A stretch of 10,735 bases of DNA from Bacteroidota bacterium (GTDB lineage: Bacteria > Bacteroidota > Ignavibacteria > UBA10030 > UBA6906). Below the pieces are notes generated by a model that ran no database searches, was not told where the DNA came from, and saw nothing but the letters and a program-made list of their open reading frames with translations. Below are positions 1 to 7,955 of this stretch, piece by piece (position 1 is the stretch's first letter; every line of letters starts with the position of its first letter). The DNA lies in contig JAGDMJ010000071.1 of NCBI GenBank assembly GCA_017860555.1, positions 1 through 10,735 of the forward strand. Direction: 5' to 3'. The translations under genes were made by a program, and so were the position numbers.

Positions 1-1
1 C

Positions 2-130
2 AACGATACGGTCGACAAGGTTCACCCCCGCGAACTGGAACTGGGCGCGATTGTTGAAGCCCTGCTTTGTTATCTCATCGCAGAGGAGGGCCTCCCTGCG
101 CATCCGAGCAATGCGACTCTTGAACGGTAA
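2..130 (+). CDS. C-terminal end of an unidentified protein, possibly an M28-type metallopeptidase (partial)
   Basis: An open frame enters from the left edge and ends at TAA 128-130, leaving 42 visible residues that begin NDTVDKVHPRELELG and end NATLER. The pattern 'DTxDKxxPxEL' followed by a helical stretch (IVEALLCYLIAEE) resembles the extreme C-terminus of M28-family aminopeptidases and related DUF4910 proteins, where a similar motif follows the last metal ligand. No catalytic residue is visible, so the family assignment is a weak inference. That the stretch is coding is better supported: it is open to the edge, its composition is normal, and the next gene starts 14 bases later on the same strand with a plausible ribosome site between. 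It is probably the first visible member of the operon that continues into the dehydrogenase and larA. Confidence 0.55.
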   Translation, partial: NDTVDKVHPRELELGAIVEALLCYLIAEEGLPAHPSNATLER

Positions 131-144
131 ATGGACAGGCAACA

Positions 145-3009
145 GTGACTGATCTGACCGGGCCATATCGAACGCTTCATGAGCGCCTCTCCACCTTCAT
201 CCCGGAGGAACGGCTCCTCACTGACGAACTCCAGACGCTTACCTATGGCACCGATGCGAGTTTTTACCGGCTTGTCCCCAGGATCGTGGTCAAAGTGGAG
301 AGCGAGGATGAGGTCGTGCGGCTACTCCGCGAGTCGCATGTGCTGCGCTTGCCGGTGACGTTCAGAGCTGCCGGAACAAGCCTCTCCGGGCAGTCGATCT
401 CCGATTCGATTCTTGCCGTGCTCGGCCCCTCCTGGAGAAACTACTCGATCGCTCCTGACGCTTCCACCATCTCTCTTCAGCCCGGGGTAGTGGGAGCGCG
501 TGCCAATGTATGGCTCGCGCCTCATGGAAAGAAGATCGGCCCGGATCCGGCATCGATCAATTCGGCGATGATCGGCGGCATTGCCGCCAACAACGCAAGC
601 GGCATGTGTTGCGGCACGGCCCAGAACAGCTACAAAACGCTTGCCGGGATGAGGTTGATCCTGGCGGATGGGACCCTCGTCGATACCAGGGACAGGGCCA
701 GCCGGGACACATTCCTGCGTGCCAAATGCAGCATGGTGGAACGCGTGATGGCGCTCCGCCGGAACATTGCCGCGAATCGTCCGCTCGCGGATCGTATCCG
801 GCGGAAGTTCAAGATGAAAAACACCACGGGCTACAGCCTGAACGCGTTCGTGGATTTTGAGGATCCGATCGACATCATTCAGCATCTGATGATCGGTTCG
901 GAGGGCACACTGGGATTCATCGCGGAGATCACGTATCGGACGGTACCCGAGTTACCGCACAAGGCAAGCGCGTTGTTGCTGTTTCCCACCATCGTCGATG
1001 CATGCAAAGGGGTCGAGATCCTGAAATCGTGCCCCGTGGAGGCCGTGGAGCTTATGGACCGCGCTTCCCTGCGTTCCGTAGAGGAAAAGGAAGGGATGCC
1101 GGAGTATCTGCGCCGCCTGGATGTGGACGCCGCCGCACTGCTCGTGGAGACACGTGCCGCAGAGGCGAACCTCCTCGCGGAACAGATCGACCACCTCACT
1201 GTTGCGCTCGGCGCTCTCCCGATAATCATGCCGCCCGCCTTCACGAGCATCCCGGACGAATTTGGGAAGCTTTGGAACATCAGGAAAGGGCTCTTCCCCT
1301 CGGTCGGCGCCATGAGGCGCACAGGCACGACGTGCATCATCGAAGACGTCGCTTTTCCGGTCCCCCGACTTGCGGAGGCCACCGCAGATCTTCAAGCGCT
1401 CTTCAGGAAGCATGGCTATGTCGATGCCATCATCTTCGGCCACGCGCTCGAAGGGAATCTCCATTTTGTCTTCAACCAGGATTTCAACGCGCCGGAAGAG
1501 GTTGCCCGCTATGCGGCCTTCATCAATGACGTTTCGGCGATGGTGGTGAAGAAGTACGACGGGTCTCTGAAAGCGGAGCATGGCACCGGGCGGAACATGG
1601 CGCCTTTCGTGGAGCTGGAGTGGGGGGCCGAAGCGTATGCGATCATGCGGGAGCTCAAGGACATTTTTGATCCGGAGAATCTCCTGAATCCCGGAGTCAT
1701 TCTCAACGCTGATCCCCAGGCCCATCTGAGATCGCTCAAACCCCTCCCGGAGGCGCATCCGTTGATCGATAAGTGCATTGAATGCGGATTCTGCGAGGTT
1801 CAATGCCCTTCCCGCGATCTGACCCTCACCCCCAGACACAGGATCGCCGCGTACCGGGAGATCGCCAGGTTGAAAAGGGATAAGGGAGACCCGGCACGTC
1901 TCACGGCACTCCTGCGTTCCTATGAATATGGCGCGGATGAAACATGCGCGACGGACGGCCTCTGTTCTCTTGCCTGCCCGGTCGGCATCAACACGGGGGA
2001 CCTCATCAAGGACCTGCGCTCGCACTCCCATTCTCCTGGCGCCCTGCGTGTCGCCGATTGGGTCGCCGATCACATGGGAGTGGTGACGGAAGGCATGCGT
2101 GTGGGCCTTTCCTTTGTCTCTGCTCTTCACCGTCTTCTCGGGACGAGGTTCATGGCTCGAGCGGCTGACGTGGCCCGGACGCTTTCAGGCGGACGGCTTC
2201 CTTTCTGGAATCCATACATGCCCGGGGGTGCCGACCGTGTCCCCGACAGCGACGCGGTCGGGCCGGATGAGCCGACCGTCGTGTATTTTCCGAGCTGCAT
2301 CAATCGCACGATGGGGAGGTCCAGGGACTACAGCGAGGCGGACTCGCTTACGACGCGCACGTATGCGCTTCTCCGAAAGGCCGGGTATCGGGTGTTGTTT
2401 CCCGACCATCTCTCCGGTCTCTGCTGCGGCATGGCATTCGACAGCAAAGGATTCAAGCGGCAGGGGGAAAAGAAGGCGCGGGAACTCGAGGCCGCGCTCC
2501 TGAAGGTGTCGGAGAATGGCGCGTACCCGGTCTACGTCGATATGAGCCCCTGTCTTTACCGGATGAAACAGGTGCTCGACCGAAGGATTCACCTGTATGA
2601 ACCCGTGCGGTTCATCCAGGATTTTCTCGTTGATCGTCTTGAGTTCCGCAGGCTGCCGGAGACGGTAGCGATTCACACGACATGCTCCTCCACGAAAATG
2701 GGACTCGAGGCTGACCTGCGTAAGGTCGCCTCGCTCTGCGCCGAGACGGTCATCATCCCGGAGGAAGTGGGATGCTGCGGCTGGGCAGGTGACCGTGGCT
2801 TCACGCATCCCGAGTTGAACCGGTCCGCTCTCGCATCCTTGAAGAGGAGCCTGCCTGAGAGCTGTCAGGAAGGGTTCTCCACCAGCAGGACCTGCGAGAT
2901 CGGGCTTACGTTGCATGGCGGCATCAGCTACAAATCGATCGTGTACCTGGTGGATCGATGTACAATTTCCAAGCAGACTCGACCGCGAGGAACCGTCCAT
3001 GAAAATTAA
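145..3009 (+). CDS. FAD-binding and Fe-S-binding D-2-hydroxyacid (probably D-lactate) dehydrogenase
   Basis: A 954-residue single-chain fusion of a GlcD-type flavoprotein with a GlcF/GlpC-type iron-sulfur part. The FAD (PCMH-type) domain shows RAAGTSLSG (74-82), GGIAANNASG (144-153) and IGSEGTLG (250-257). The FAD-oxidase C-terminal domain carries GHALEGNLH (432-440) and KAEHGTGR (476-483), with the histidines expected at the substrate/metal site. Two ferredoxin-like motifs follow: C544-x2-C547-x2-C550-x3-C554 and C601-x5-C607-x3-C611. Two CCG domains come next (C718, CC760-761, C803; C847, CC877-878, C917), which bind further clusters or mediate electron transfer. No signal peptide or membrane helix is apparent, so it is probably cytoplasmic and membrane-associated through a partner. 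By family knowledge it oxidises a D-2-hydroxyacid to the 2-oxoacid and passes electrons towards quinone; the larA neighbour suggests lactate, though the related YdiJ uses D-2-hydroxyglutarate. The GTG start is chosen because an in-frame stop lies at 121-123 and no ATG is available; AGG around 137-139 may be its ribosome site. The end overlaps larA by 11 bases. Confidence 0.9.
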   Translation: MTDLTGPYRTLHERLSTFIPEERLLTDELQTLTYGTDASFYRLVPRIVVKVESEDEVVRLLRESHVLRLPVTFRAAGTSLSGQSISDSILAVLGPSWRNYSIAPDASTISLQPGVVGARANVWLAPHGKKIGPDPASINSAMIGGIAANNASGMCCGTAQNSYKTLAGMRLILADGTLVDTRDRASRDTFLRAKCSMVERVMALRRNIAANRPLADRIRRKFKMKNTTGYSLNAFVDFEDPIDIIQHLMIGSEGTLGFIAEITYRTVPELPHKASALLLFPTIVDACKGVEILKSCPVEAVELMDRASLRSVEEKEGMPEYLRRLDVDAAALLVETRAAEANLLAEQIDHLTVALGALPIIMPPAFTSIPDEFGKLWNIRKGLFPSVGAMRRTGTTCIIEDVAFPVPRLAEATADLQALFRKHGYVDAIIFGHALEGNLHFVFNQDFNAPEEVARYAAFINDVSAMVVKKYDGSLKAEHGTGRNMAPFVELEWGAEAYAIMRELKDIFDPENLLNPGVILNADPQAHLRSLKPLPEAHPLIDKCIECGFCEVQCPSRDLTLTPRHRIAAYREIARLKRDKGDPARLTALLRSYEYGADETCATDGLCSLACPVGINTGDLIKDLRSHSHSPGALRVADWVADHMGVVTEGMRVGLSFVSALHRLLGTRFMARAADVARTLSGGRLPFWNPYMPGGADRVPDSDAVGPDEPTVVYFPSCINRTMGRSRDYSEADSLTTRTYALLRKAGYRVLFPDHLSGLCCGMAFDSKGFKRQGEKKARELEAALLKVSENGAYPVYVDMSPCLYRMKQVLDRRIHLYEPVRFIQDFLVDRLEFRRLPETVAIHTTCSSTKMGLEADLRKVASLCAETVIIPEEVGCCGWAGDRGFTHPELNRSALASLKRSLPESCQEGFSTSRTCEIGLTLHGGISYKSIVYLVDRCTISKQTRPRGTVHEN
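2987..2992 (+). promoter_or_regulatory. Ribosome binding site fixing the larA start
   Basis: GAGGAA lies 6 bases before ATG 2999, inside the last codons of the dehydrogenase gene. It supports translation from 2999 rather than from the in-frame ATG at 2915. The 28 residues upstream of 2999 are just an out-of-frame reading of the dehydrogenase C-terminus. Confidence 0.65.
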
Positions 3010-4291
3010 CCTGGCGTACGGGCAAGGCGGCCTTGACGTGGAAATCCCGGACCGAAACTTGCAGAAGGTTTTGACTCCCGCCGACATACCGCCGATCGAA
3101 GACCCCGACGCGTTCCTGCTTCATGCGATCGAGCATCCGATCGGATCGCCATCGCTCTCGATAGTTGCCCGGAATGCCAGGAGTGCCTGCGTGGTCATCA
3201 GCGACATCACCCGCCCGGTGCCGAACAAGACCCTCCTGCCGCCCTTGTTGCGGACGCTTGAAGAGTCGGGCGTGGACCGGGAACGGATCACCATCCTCAT
3301 TGCCACCGGATTGCACCGGGAATCAAACCGCCAGGAGCTCGACATAATGGTCGGATCCGACATCCTCGGCCGGTACCACGTGGTAGACCATCACGCGCGT
3401 ATCCCGGGAGAACACCAGTTTCTCGGATACACGCGGCATGAAACCCCTGTGTATGTCGACCGGCGCTATTGGGAGGCCGATATCAAAATCACCACGGGCT
3501 TCATCGAGCCGCATTTGATGGCCGGCTTTTCCGGGGGACGGAAACTGATCGCGCCGGGATGTGCGGGTGAAATGACGATCAAGGCGTTGCACAGTCCGCT
3601 GTTTCTCGAGGACCCGCACTGCCGCGAAGGACAGATCGAGGGAAATCCGCTGCATCAGGAGCTGCTGGAAATTGCCGGAATGGCGGGGCATGATTTCATT
3701 GTGAACGTGTCACTCAACGCGGCCCGGAAGATCACCGGATTGTTCGCAGGAGACCCGCTTGCCGCACACGCGGCAGGGGTGGAGTTTGTGCGGCGCGGTG
3801 TCAGAGCAACCATCCCGGCACCGGCCGATATCGTCGTGACGACGAGCGCGGGTTACCCGCTGGACCTGACGTTCTATCAGGCCGTCAAGGGAATGACGGC
3901 AGCGATGCCGGTGCTGCGGAAAGGGGGCCTGCTGATCATCGCGGCGGAATGCGCGGAGGGGCTCGGGAGCGCGGAGTTCACGACTATGGCGACTTCCTTT
4001 ACGACTGCCAGCCAGTTCGTCGACACCATCATGTCGAACCCCGTCGTAATCGACCAGTGGCAGCTTGAAGAATGCGCAAAGGCGGTGAAGCATGCCGAGG
4101 TGGTTCTCGTCTCTCCAACAATTCACCGGAAGTACCGGACCAAGTTGTTCATCCGGACGGCGGAGACGGTCGAGAGCGCCCTGGAAGAAGGAATGAAGGT
4201 CCTCGGCTCGAATGCGTCGGTCGCGGTGATTCCGAAAGGGCCATACACCCTTGTGGAGGTAGAAGGCCCCTCGTTCCCGGGTTCCCGTTGA
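2999..4291 (+). CDS. larA: LarA-family nickel-pincer 2-hydroxyacid (lactate) racemase
   Basis: A 430-residue LarA homologue, close to the family's usual length. Key residues of the Lactiplantibacillus plantarum enzyme are recognisable with a near-constant offset. H106 and H172 match the catalytic histidines H108 and H174. K182 in the GFSGGRK motif matches K184, which covalently holds the nickel pincer nucleotide. H198 matches the nickel ligand H200. D69 and R72 in SDITRP match D72 and R75, and Q294 and K297 match Q295 and K298. By family knowledge such enzymes racemise lactate or other short 2-hydroxyacids by hydride transfer to the cofactor. The gene starts inside the 3' end of the dehydrogenase gene (11-base overlap), so translational coupling is likely and a shared pathway is inferred: L-hydroxyacid to D-hydroxyacid to 2-oxoacid. 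No larB, larC or larE cofactor gene is in view. LarA homologues vary in substrate (malate and phenyllactate racemases are known), so lactate itself is probable but not shown. Confidence 0.9.
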   Translation: MKINLAYGQGGLDVEIPDRNLQKVLTPADIPPIEDPDAFLLHAIEHPIGSPSLSIVARNARSACVVISDITRPVPNKTLLPPLLRTLEESGVDRERITILIATGLHRESNRQELDIMVGSDILGRYHVVDHHARIPGEHQFLGYTRHETPVYVDRRYWEADIKITTGFIEPHLMAGFSGGRKLIAPGCAGEMTIKALHSPLFLEDPHCREGQIEGNPLHQELLEIAGMAGHDFIVNVSLNAARKITGLFAGDPLAAHAAGVEFVRRGVRATIPAPADIVVTTSAGYPLDLTFYQAVKGMTAAMPVLRKGGLLIIAAECAEGLGSAEFTTMATSFTTASQFVDTIMSNPVVIDQWQLEECAKAVKHAEVVLVSPTIHRKYRTKLFIRTAETVESALEEGMKVLGSNASVAVIPKGPYTLVEVEGPSFPGSR

Positions 4292-4298
4292 GTTTCTC

Positions 4299-7200
4299 TC
4301 AGTCCAGGTCCATCATCAGTTCCGTGGATCCCGGGTCTTTTCCTCCTTCCCAGAAGAATGGCGACCGCTTGGTGGGGCGACCCCCGATCTGATCCATCGT
4401 GGCGGCGTCATAGAGCTTGCCGTTGAGCATCACATACCGGATGGAATCGCTGTTTCTGATGTCCGCCAGCGGATCCTTCTCCATGACGATCAGATCTGCG
4501 AGCTTCCCCGGCTCCAACGAGCCGATCTCGCCATCAAGCCCGAGATACTCTGCGCCGTAGAGCGTCGCGCAACGGATCGCTTCCATGGGTGTCATGCCTC
4601 CCTGCACGAGCATCCAGAGCTCCCAATGAGCGCCCAGTCCTTGAAGCTGCCCATGCGATCCCAGCTGCACCTTTCCGCCGGCGTCCAGGATCGCTTTTGC
4701 CTCCTTCGCGTTGTCCAGGAAGTTCCAATCGTCATCATTGGCCACGATCCGTCTTCTGGAGCGCGCGTCGACGATGGAGCGTGGGACGTAGGTCAGCAGC
4801 CTGTTGTTTTCCCAGACGCGCGTGTTAGCATACCAGTAGTTTTCTCCCCAGAGGCCACCGTAACTCACAATGAGGGTGGGGGTATACCCGGTCGTGCTTT
4901 GCCCGAAGAGAGTTCTGACATCCTTGTAGAGCGGTGAGACAGGCAGGGAATGCTCGATGCCGGTATGGCCGTCGAGGATTTGCGAGACGTTCCAGAAAAA
5001 GGTCGATCCACCCTCCGGCACGACCATCATATTCAGCTCGCGTCCGGCCTGGATGATTTGCTGCCGTTGATCACGCCTTGGTTGGTTGTAACTCTTGACG
5101 CTGAACGCGCCAACCGCCTTCATCCTCCTCAAATGGGAGCGGGCGTCATCCAGGGTGTTCACGACCGCCTTGAAATTCCCTTCGGCGCCGTACAGGATCG
5201 TCCCCGTCGAGAACAACCTGGGCCCGGTGATCAATCCGGCCTTCTGCATCTCGGATGCAGCGAATATTTGCTCCGTGTCGTTCGAGGGATCGTGCTCGGT
5301 TGTCACGCCGTAGGCGAGATTCGCAAAGAGGGCCCAGTTCTGTTCCGGGATGATTCCGGAACTTCCCACCGGACCGTGTGCGTGGACATCGATCATTCCC
5401 GGCATGATATGCATGCCCGCCACGTCCACGACGCGGGCGCCGCGCGGTATCGAGACGGTGCCGCTTGGACCGAGGGCCGTGATCCGGTTCCGGTCAATCA
5501 CCACGACGGCGTTTTTCACCACCTCGTCTCCCTTCATGGTGATGATGGTAGCACCGGTCAGGGCGACCGCTCCTTCCGGGGTATCGGATCTGGATTGGAA
5601 CCCGATGTAGATGCCGGCCGTGTCCGGATTCTCGGGGATCGTGTCCGTCGGACTGCCCGCAAAGGCGAACGTCTCTGAGAGAGTCCGGGAGAACAATTCC
5701 GGCCCGAGCGACCAGAAAACAGTTTTGCTGTCGGGCGACCAATGAAGGTACATGCCTGCATCGCGAGTGATCCGCTTCACCGGAAAATCGGAAGTCCCCG
5801 GCCCTATCTGAACCGGCTGACCGGTCAGGGGAAGGGTGGCGACGTAGGAGTTGAATCGTTCGGTGAAAGCGATCCACCGTTCATCGGGGGAGGGGACCAT
5901 CGTCTGCGCGTTGTCGGACACGAGATGAACGCGTCGATGTTCTCCCGCAAGATTCACGCTGATGAGTGCGGCCTTCTCTCCTTCGAATGACTCAAGAAAG
6001 ATGCGCTCACCTGTCCTGTTGAACCGGGGCCTGACCCCCTCGTCCGTGACCAGAACCGCCTCTCCACCCCCGGCCGGAATGACATAGACACCCGGCTCAT
6101 CTGCATAGGTTTGTCCCCGGAGGGCGTCTCCTCCCAATTTCCGGAACACGATCTTCGTGCCGTCACGGGAAAATGAGGGTTCGACGTACGTTCCCAACCG
6201 CCGGGTGAGTTGGATGCTTGCGCCTCCGGATGACTTCACTTTCCGGACGCTCCCCCTTGCCGTGTCCGTCCAACTCACAAAAGTAACCCACTTTCCATCC
6301 GGGGAGAATGCCGGAGAGAATTCGAAGTTGCGCTCGTCGGTGAGCCGTCGGGGATCGCCGTTCGGGAGAGCCTTGATCCATACATGACCGAGCGCGCAGT
6401 AGAGCACGGCTTTTCCATCAGGGGATGTCGTAACATTCCGGAGCATGCGCACGTCAAACATCTCCGGCGAAACTTTCTGTTTGAAGCGAAGCGCCTCGGT
6501 GACGGTTTGTCGGACGCGGACTCTGAAGGGGATCTCCCGCGCCTCCTTCGTCCGCACATTCACCTTCCAGATCTTTCCCTTGGCGGAGATCATGACGAAC
6601 GAACAGTCCGGCGTCCAGGCGAAGCCCGGGTGCACACCGAAGATCGCCCATGTTTCCTGAGCATCACGGTTCAGCCGGTCAAAGATCGGCCATTCTTCTC
6701 CTGTCTCGAGGTTGCGGAGATAGAGGACTGTGTTCAGGCGCACGCGGCGGACGAAAGCGAGCGTCTTCCCGTCGGGAGAAATCTGCGGGCGCGCCGAGCC
6801 GCCATACCCACCAACGAGGCGGATGACCTTCCCGGTTTCTCTGTCCAGTCTGTTGATGACGTAGATGATACCGTACGGATCACGATTATACTCGAACGCG
6901 CCGCCGGGGCTGACGTCCTCGCTGTAGAACAGAAAGCGTCCATCCGGGGAGAGGCAAGGCTCGCCTGCGTCCTGCTGCCAGTTCCTCCTCTTCGTCAACT
7001 GGACGCCATCTCCTCCGCTGATGTGATACATCCACATCTCGCCGGCCCCCAGGGACCGGGTGTTCACGAAATGTTTCCGGGCGATCAGGAACTGGCCATC
7101 AGGGGTCCAGACGGCATTATTCAACAGGCGGACGCTCTCTTTGGTCACCGCGCGCGCGTTCGAGCCGGTGGCATCCATGATCCAGATGTTGTCGCCGCCT

Positions 7201-7565
7201 GCCCGGTCACTGGTGAAGGAGATCTTCGACCCATCCGGACTGAAGCGCGGTTGGATCTCCATTGCCGGGCCGCCGGAAAGCAGGGTCGCTTCGCCACCGC
7301 CAACAGGCATGCTGTAAATGTCCCCCAACAGGTCAAAAACGATCTTCTTCCCATCCGGGCTGACATCCAGAGAGATCCAGGTGCCTTCGTCCGTGTCAAA
7401 TTCGATGGTCTTGGCAGGACCGTGTGGGCTCGTGACATCCCAGGCCGGTGCCTTTGAAGAAATATTTCGTGTTGAGTCCCCCTGGGGTTCGGAAAACAGG
7501 GGGGTGAGATTGTATATACAAAGGAGAGGGAAGATCAGAAGTTGGCTGATTGGTCTCGGGCTCAT
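4299..7565 (-). CDS. Exported TolB-like beta-propeller / amidohydrolase fusion protein
   Basis: A 1088-residue protein. Residues 1 to about 28 look like a Sec signal peptide (R4, then a leucine-rich core LLIFPLLCIYNL), so export to the periplasm or surface is expected; the PLLC stretch is not a good lipobox. From about 45 to 640 there are twelve recognisable WD40-like/TolB repeats of the form xSPDGxxIxF, beginning at residues 69-72 and enough for two six-bladed propellers. The C-terminal amidohydrolase domain has VHAHG (H728, H730), K824 in FSVKSYN (candidate bridging lysine), GHTGIEH (H867, H872), GSHGQ (H971), and a typical ending (GSLEPGKLADLIV) near 1035-1050. It probably hydrolyses a C-N bond, for example in a peptide or cyclic amide; the substrate cannot be told. 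The longer frame to 7622 is rejected because a candidate promoter at 7610-7638 covers its first codons and the signal peptide begins cleanly at 7565. The gene is monocistronic here and converges on larA with 7 bases between the stop codons. Confidence 0.85.
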   Translation of the reverse strand: MSPRPISQLLIFPLLCIYNLTPLFSEPQGDSTRNISSKAPAWDVTSPHGPAKTIEFDTDEGTWISLDVSPDGKKIVFDLLGDIYSMPVGGGEATLLSGGPAMEIQPRFSPDGSKISFTSDRAGGDNIWIMDATGSNARAVTKESVRLLNNAVWTPDGQFLIARKHFVNTRSLGAGEMWMYHISGGDGVQLTKRRNWQQDAGEPCLSPDGRFLFYSEDVSPGGAFEYNRDPYGIIYVINRLDRETGKVIRLVGGYGGSARPQISPDGKTLAFVRRVRLNTVLYLRNLETGEEWPIFDRLNRDAQETWAIFGVHPGFAWTPDCSFVMISAKGKIWKVNVRTKEAREIPFRVRVRQTVTEALRFKQKVSPEMFDVRMLRNVTTSPDGKAVLYCALGHVWIKALPNGDPRRLTDERNFEFSPAFSPDGKWVTFVSWTDTARGSVRKVKSSGGASIQLTRRLGTYVEPSFSRDGTKIVFRKLGGDALRGQTYADEPGVYVIPAGGGEAVLVTDEGVRPRFNRTGERIFLESFEGEKAALISVNLAGEHRRVHLVSDNAQTMVPSPDERWIAFTERFNSYVATLPLTGQPVQIGPGTSDFPVKRITRDAGMYLHWSPDSKTVFWSLGPELFSRTLSETFAFAGSPTDTIPENPDTAGIYIGFQSRSDTPEGAVALTGATIITMKGDEVVKNAVVVIDRNRITALGPSGTVSIPRGARVVDVAGMHIMPGMIDVHAHGPVGSSGIIPEQNWALFANLAYGVTTEHDPSNDTEQIFAASEMQKAGLITGPRLFSTGTILYGAEGNFKAVVNTLDDARSHLRRMKAVGAFSVKSYNQPRRDQRQQIIQAGRELNMMVVPEGGSTFFWNVSQILDGHTGIEHSLPVSPLYKDVRTLFGQSTTGYTPTLIVSYGGLWGENYWYANTRVWENNRLLTYVPRSIVDARSRRRIVANDDDWNFLDNAKEAKAILDAGGKVQLGSHGQLQGLGAHWELWMLVQGGMTPMEAIRCATLYGAEYLGLDGEIGSLEPGKLADLIVMEKDPLADIRNSDSIRYVMLNGKLYDAATMDQIGGRPTKRSPFFWEGGKDPGSTELMMDLD

Positions 7566-7609
7566 GGGTGGAGGATCCTGATCATTGGGATGGAGTTTGA
7601 GTACCATGA

Positions 7610-7638
7610 AAAATAGTGACATTCGCTCTGCTTCGCAA
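7610..7638 (-). promoter_or_regulatory. Candidate sigma-70-like promoter for the propeller-amidohydrolase gene
   Basis: On the minus strand TTGCGA (complement of 7633-7638) and TATTTT (complement of 7610-7615) are separated by exactly 17 bases. Each box matches 4 of 6 consensus positions. Transcription would start near 7603, leaving about 38 bases before ATG 7565. This fits the shorter start and excludes the two upstream ATGs (7622 and 7607). An AGGA about 10 bases before ATG 7565 is a possible ribosome site. The match is moderate and untested. Confidence 0.4.
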
Positions 7639-7696
7639 GACGCGATGAGATTTTGCCTTCCTACCGCTCACCATCCAAATATCTCATAATCCTTTC

Positions 7697-7702
7697 GGAG
7701 GG
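7697..7702 (+). promoter_or_regulatory. Ribosome binding site fixing the DUF3276 gene start
   Basis: GGAGGG lies 4 bases before ATG 7707 and is the strongest Shine-Dalgarno sequence in the window. It favours 7707 over the in-frame ATG at 7653, whose extra 18 residues do not resemble the family N-terminus. Confidence 0.65.
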
Positions 7703-7706
7703 TTCC

Positions 7707-7943
7707 ATGACAAATAACGGCGCGAACAACAACGCTCTCTTTTCCACAATGGTCAAAGCTGGCCGCACAACATACTTCGTCGACGTGAGGGAGGCAAAAA
7801 ACGGGAGCAAGTTCATCGCAATTTCCGAGACCCGGATCGATGCCGACGACAAGAAGCAGCGGTCCACCGTGCGGGTCTTTGGTGAGACTGTGAACGAGTT
7901 CCGCCAGGCGATTGATGAAGCGGCCGGGATTGTCGCACACTAG
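7707..7943 (+). CDS. PUR-family (DUF3276) DNA/RNA-binding protein
   Basis: A small protein of 78 residues. After an asparagine-rich N-terminus (MTNNGANNNA) it has the PUR-repeat pattern: a first strand block with KAGRTTYFVDVREAKNG, then FIAISETR, an acidic/basic turn (DADDKKQR), a strand STVRVFGE, and a C-terminal helix FRQAIDEAAGIV. This matches the short single-repeat PUR proteins of Bacteroidota and spirochaetes (DUF3276; Borrelia BpuR is the studied example), which dimerise and bind single-stranded nucleic acid or RNA. The specific target here is unknown. The gene is divergent from the propeller-amidohydrolase gene and 191 bases upstream of thioredoxin on the same strand. No good promoter was found directly upstream. 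The family call rests on recognised sequence pattern, not a search. Confidence 0.8.
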   Translation: MTNNGANNNALFSTMVKAGRTTYFVDVREAKNGSKFIAISETRIDADDKKQRSTVRVFGETVNEFRQAIDEAAGIVAH

Positions 7944-7955
7944 GGAGGGCGGGCA

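Noticed and set aside
952..2130. Long minus-strand open frame (392 residues) opposite the dehydrogenase
   Set aside because: It has no recognisable domain and an arginine/glycine-rich composition typical of antisense frames in GC-rich genes. The plus strand carries clear FAD and Fe-S motifs across the same stretch.
2915..2998. Upstream extension of larA to an in-frame ATG at 2915
   Set aside because: It would overlap the dehydrogenase by 95 bases, lacks the LarA N-terminal pattern, and a ribosome site sits correctly before ATG 2999.
2185..3087. Minus-strand open frame (300 residues) across the dehydrogenase-larA junction
   Set aside because: It has no motif and overlaps the CCG domains of the dehydrogenase and the larA start on the other strand.
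6384..7457. Plus-strand open frame (357 residues) opposite the beta-propeller
   Set aside because: It is antisense to twelve regular propeller repeats, shows no family motif and has no ribosome site.
7653..7706. Upstream extension of the DUF3276 gene to an ATG at 7653
   Set aside because: A strong GGAGGG precedes ATG 7707, and the extra residues do not look like the family.
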